DNA from: Candidatus Latescibacterota bacterium | GTDB lineage: Bacteria; Krumholzibacteriota; Krumholzibacteriia; Krumholzibacteriales; Krumholzibacteriaceae | Direction of reading: 5' to 3' | Assembly: GCA_019038625.1 (NCBI GenBank) | Contig: JAHOYU010000105.1 | Span: forward strand, 1 to 35,205 | DNA length: 35,205 nt | In this document: positions 32,142 through 35,205 of the stretch, piece after piece | How the letters are laid out: each line of letters begins with the position of its first letter | How positions within the stretch are numbered: position 1 is the first letter of the stretch | Notes under the pieces: generated by a model | Told to the model about the DNA's origin: nothing | Databases searched by the model: none | The model's input: the letters and a program-made list of their open reading frames with translations, nothing else | Program-made: the position numbers and the translations under genes

Positions 32142-34297
32142 TGGCTAGGCTGATACAAGAGTTTGACGTAGGTAAGGACTTCACAGAAGGCGAATTCAAC
32201 CATTGGCGAGAGCAGTTGACGTGGTGGATTAGTACGTCGATGACTAACGTCGAAGACCCACTTGGGCATGCTAACAAAGTTTTGGATGCAGCCACAAAGG
32301 GAACGAAGCTAAACGGCGAAGCATGGCCACAGATTTCGAACGATTTCTTTAAGCGTGTGAATCAGTTAGCCGGTTTCGACTTGAAGAAGGGCGTAGGCAA
32401 GAAGAAGAACCCTGCCGGCCGTCCCAAGACCACCCGTAACAAGCGTACCTTCTCGCAGATCACAGCGGAACAAGTACCTCCTATACCTATTACTGAAGTG
32501 GATAGACGACAGGATGCGTACATAGAAAATTTGGTAGCTAAATACCCTCACCTTGATAGTCCTGTGTACGCACCAAAGGTAACAGAGCTAGCAGAGCTTA
32601 TCATCAAGAGTGGGATGATGAGCCTGGATTTCATGGCTGCGACAGGTAAGACGCTTGAGCTGCTAACCAAGGTTAGAGCTGAGATGCAGAAGCAGATTGA
32701 CGCGATCATGAACTTCCTTGAGATCTCTCCGAAGATGCTACTTACCAAACAGAAAGAAGCGCAAAATTCCGATGTCGGTAGCTTGATAGCGTCGATGGAG
32801 GAGTTCGGTGATTGGTGGCAGGACTTCGAACGTATTGATGCGTTGCGTGAGCTATTACAAAAATACCACCAGCTGAACGCATTGCGTCCGGACAGCACAC
32901 CTCAGCTAAATGCCTGGGAGCTGTGGCACATGACACGTAATCGTCCAGTAGAGTTTACCTGCCGTTGCTTACAAGGGGATCAGAAGGTGTGTTTAGAAGA
33001 CGGAACGTGGGTTCCTATAAAAAAGATTGTGCAAAACTCAAGCTCCGAGAGGGTGATTTCTCTTGATCCTTTGACCGGTAAGTTTGAGGCGCGACCCATT
33101 CTTTCCTGGTATACGAGTAGGACTGATAAAGTAAAGTGGTTTAAGGTTTCATATGAAGGTGCAAGAGGTCGTAAGAATAACAAAACCGAGTCAGTAATCG
33201 TGTCCAATGATCATAAAATCTATACGAGAACAGGTCTGTGTCGTGCTGATCAGTTAACCACAGAGAACGAGATCGTTGTACGTGCTCCTGCACCTAATGA
33301 GCAACAGTATCAGGTCCTGGTCGGGACTTTGTTAGGTGATGCCAGTATTCGTAGCGGTTTTTGTTTCAAACATAGTGCAAAACAAAAAGAGTGGTTTGAT
33401 CTGAAAGTTGCATCGTTTAAGGGTTTACGTGGTGTTGTTCAGTCGTTCCCTGAACGAAACACCAGTAAAGCTGGGTTTTCCTTTAGAACTTTGCAGTATC
33501 CGTTTGTTCGCAAATTGAGAAACGAGTGGTATCCAAATGGTAAAAAAGTGATTCCAGAGTTTTTAGATTTAACACCTATGGTTTTAGCTACGTGGTATAT
33601 GGACGATGGTTCATTGGTGAACAAACAGACAGTTCGTATTGCTACACATTCCTTTAAGCAAGACAATCTAGTCTTGATTCTAGAGCAACTGTTGCGGAGG
33701 TATGCCATAACTGCACAGTTTAACAGCGCCGGACAGGGCTGTAACACAAAAGTCCTAGCAATAACCAATAAGACCAGCAATAAACAAGTTACGCATGACT
33801 CAGCGGGCAGGTTTTTTAACCTTATTTCCGCTTACATTCCAGAGTCTATGCAGTATAAACTACCCGAGCAGTTTAGAGGCAACTACGATGCGTCGCTGTG
33901 GCAATTAGGTTCAGCAAACGAGTATTCCTATTGTAAAGCAGTGGTCGAGCCTTGTGAAGTTGACGACAGAAGGATGTACTGTTTTGAAGTAGAAGCAAAC
34001 CATAACTTTGTAACTAGCGCTAATATTGTTGTAGAAAATTGCGGTGAGAGTTACACTTTGTTAGGCGGGTTTACACCAGAAGAAATAGAGCAGGCGTTAG
34101 TTCAAGCACAAGCAGTGTATGGATTCGGCCTGGAAGGGATTGAAGGAGTCGATTTCGTCGATGATGGAGTGGTACGCGAAGGTGCCACCTTAGGTAACAT
34201 CACTGTGACCGAAGAAGACATTATGCCTGCGGAGATGGAGGATCTAGATGCCGAAGAAGATGCGACGAGTACCAGCAGCGACGGAGCAAGTACTTAG
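32141..34297 (+). CDS. Intein-containing protein next to terL, possible small terminase component, 718 aa
   Basis: GGAAGG precedes ATG 32141 (TAATG). The exteins (residues 1-275 and 634-718) join to a protein of 360 residues. It is helical in the middle (ELAELIIKSGMMSLDFMAATGKTLELLTKVRAEMQKQ), has a basic NPAGRPKTTRNKR segment, and has an acidic tail (EDIMPAEMEDLDAEEDATST). The splice point lies in FTCR-CGES, so the ligated sequence would be CRCG, a zinc-ribbon-like site. Its position directly upstream of terL suggests a small terminase or packaging factor, but no small-terminase motif is recognised. Confidence 0.8.
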   Translation: MARLIQEFDVGKDFTEGEFNHWREQLTWWISTSMTNVEDPLGHANKVLDAATKGTKLNGEAWPQISNDFFKRVNQLAGFDLKKGVGKKKNPAGRPKTTRNKRTFSQITAEQVPPIPITEVDRRQDAYIENLVAKYPHLDSPVYAPKVTELAELIIKSGMMSLDFMAATGKTLELLTKVRAEMQKQIDAIMNFLEISPKMLLTKQKEAQNSDVGSLIASMEEFGDWWQDFERIDALRELLQKYHQLNALRPDSTPQLNAWELWHMTRNRPVEFTCRCLQGDQKVCLEDGTWVPIKKIVQNSSSERVISLDPLTGKFEARPILSWYTSRTDKVKWFKVSYEGARGRKNNKTESVIVSNDHKIYTRTGLCRADQLTTENEIVVRAPAPNEQQYQVLVGTLLGDASIRSGFCFKHSAKQKEWFDLKVASFKGLRGVVQSFPERNTSKAGFSFRTLQYPFVRKLRNEWYPNGKKVIPEFLDLTPMVLATWYMDDGSLVNKQTVRIATHSFKQDNLVLILEQLLRRYAITAQFNSAGQGCNTKVLAITNKTSNKQVTHDSAGRFFNLISAYIPESMQYKLPEQFRGNYDASLWQLGSANEYSYCKAVVEPCEVDDRRMYCFEVEANHNFVTSANIVVENCGESYTLLGGFTPEEIEQALVQAQAVYGFGLEGIEGVDFVDDGVVREGATLGNITVTEEDIMPAEMEDLDAEEDATSTSSDGAST
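32966..34039 (+). other. Intein with LAGLIDADG homing endonuclease, 358 aa
   Basis: Starts at Cys276 (CLQGDQKVCLEDG) and ends VVEN before Cys634. Block B is IVSNDHKIYT and block F is CFEVEANHNFVT, followed by the C-terminal strand. Two dodecapeptide motifs, LVGTLLGDASI and ATWYMDDGSL, mark the LAGLIDADG nuclease. The penultimate residue is Glu, not the usual His, which may slow or alter splicing. The DNA here is more AT-rich than on either side, consistent with insertion. Confidence 0.87.
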
Positions 34298-35205
34298 AAC
34301 ACATGGCCGTTACATGGCCTTTTTACGAAGACACCCTACTCACGCGGCTCGAATCTTGTTCGGTATCATTGTCCCACCACATGAGTCAGCTATGTTGGAA
34401 GCAGCATGGTCAGGCTACAGAGATCACACGTTCAAGTGTTCCCGTGGTGTCTCAAAGACATTCACAATTGGGTCACTGTTTACGCCGCTAAGAGGGTTGT
34501 TGTTCCGAGGGTCGCGCATCCTTGTAGCCTCCGCTAGTAGGTTTCGTGGAGGTAAGTTGATTCTCAAAGATAGTGAGCGACTGATAATGGGCAGACTGGG
34601 CAGTCAAAAACTGCCCGCGCATTTTGCTCGTAAATCTATCCAACACGTCAAGACTATTAAGCACGAACCGGATATGTGGTATATAGATTTCACAAGCAAT
34701 TCTACTGTCTTTACACTGCCGACGAATAACGAAGAAGCGGTGCGCGGGGCGCGCGCAAACATCCTAGTGATTGATGAGCGGAATACCTTCGACGGTGAGG
34801 CAATCGAAACAGTCTACAGGCCGTTCTTGGCGGTAGGACAAGACTTCGAGAACCCAGCTGAAGGCGCATCTGGAAACCAAACGTTCTTCGTAGGAACTAT
34901 TGACTATAGCTATCGCGACTGGTACAAAGGCATCATGGCTGTTAAAGACATTGCTCATCTTGAATATGAGCAGCAACGTGCGTTGATGACCCAGGACTGG
35001 GAAACGTATGATGCCTTACAACGACGACACGGACACCAGCTTCGTGGAGCGTCGGTTTGTTTCATGCGTTTTGACTATACTGACTTGTTGATTCCTACCA
35101 AGATCGGAAAATACAAGGTCAACTATCCAGGAGCCCGCCAAGGACGCGACGTGTTGTGGGACGATCGTGATCAGAAAGATTATATCTACACTTACCCTGT
35201 AAACA
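34248..35205 (+). CDS. terL: Terminase large subunit, N-terminal part, cut by window edge
   Basis: ATG 34248 after GGAGG overlaps the upstream gene by 50 bases. Walker A is KCSRGVSKTFT at about residues 60-70 (variant S-R-G-x-S-K-T), and Walker B is NILVIDE at about 163-169, each in the usual place of phage terminases. PTNNEEAVRGARAN leads into it, and VGTIDYSYRDWYKG follows. The ATPase domain drives DNA into the procapsid; the nuclease domain lies outside the window. It marks the start of the structural gene block. Confidence 0.92.
   Translation, partial: MPKKMRRVPAATEQVLRTHGRYMAFLRRHPTHAARILFGIIVPPHESAMLEAAWSGYRDHTFKCSRGVSKTFTIGSLFTPLRGLLFRGSRILVASASRFRGGKLILKDSERLIMGRLGSQKLPAHFARKSIQHVKTIKHEPDMWYIDFTSNSTVFTLPTNNEEAVRGARANILVIDERNTFDGEAIETVYRPFLAVGQDFENPAEGASGNQTFFVGTIDYSYRDWYKGIMAVKDIAHLEYEQQRALMTQDWETYDALQRRHGHQLRGASVCFMRFDYTDLLIPTKIGKYKVNYPGARQGRDVLWDDRDQKDYIYTYPVN

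Noticed and set aside
34303-34491. A 62-codon plus-strand frame near the start of terL
   Set aside because: It lies inside the terL reading frame, which has both Walker motifs and a good ribosome site.

Overview
This window is part of a tailed double-stranded DNA phage genome (Caudoviricetes). The evidence is a terminase large subunit running off the right end, a complete phage-type replication module, densely packed genes joined by ATGA/TAATG overlaps, several tRNA genes and dozens of very small proteins. The host cannot be named. Membrane-anchored proteins with apparent periplasmic domains, a lipoprotein-like signal and one possible C-terminal beta-barrel strand set suggest a Gram-negative bacterium, but this is inference. 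No CRISPR array or insertion sequence was seen.

Left arm (1-13.7 kb, all minus strand). The far left holds a two-gene NAD+ salvage cassette: nicotinamide phosphoribosyltransferase (cut by the window edge) and a bifunctional NMN adenylyltransferase/Nudix protein. Upstream of it lies a long run of small unknown genes, many with one to three membrane segments or zinc-ribbon Cys pairs. Two tRNA-His, one tRNA-Lys and a degenerate tRNA-like element are interspersed. From 8.8 to 13.7 kb an 18-bp palindrome (TTTCATAACGTTATGAAA) recurs six times in front of minus-strand genes, and a 26-bp leader element recurs three times between 10.0 and 10.8 kb.

Divergent intergenic region (13.7-14.28 kb). It separates the two transcription directions. 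It holds two copies of a 27-bp iteron-like element and the first of five nearly identical plus-strand promoters (TTGAC, 17-bp spacer, TATATT with an extended TG).

Right arm (14.28-35.2 kb, all plus strand). The five promoters head transcription units of small genes plus recognisable enzymes: a stand-alone GGQ release-factor domain, a SLOG-fold protein, a polynucleotide-kinase-like P-loop kinase followed by a HAD phosphatase, a MazG-like protein, a nucleoside-deoxyribosyltransferase-like protein and a DUF5664 dNTP pyrophosphohydrolase. The replication module follows: a winged-helix initiator whose own coding sequence contains the iterons (a lambda O-like arrangement), a DnaC-like loader, a fusion of a TOTE-type archaeo-eukaryotic primase with a DnaB helicase, and a family A DNA polymerase. 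Next come an HNH nuclease, a metallophosphoesterase, a RuvC-like resolvase, and two adjacent proteins resembling sigma-factor region 4 and region 2. The packaging end has an intein-containing protein directly before terL.

The replication genes, NAD+ salvage and nucleotide enzymes fit a lytic programme that protects and supplies its own metabolism. Names rest on motif recognition by eye. No database search was possible.
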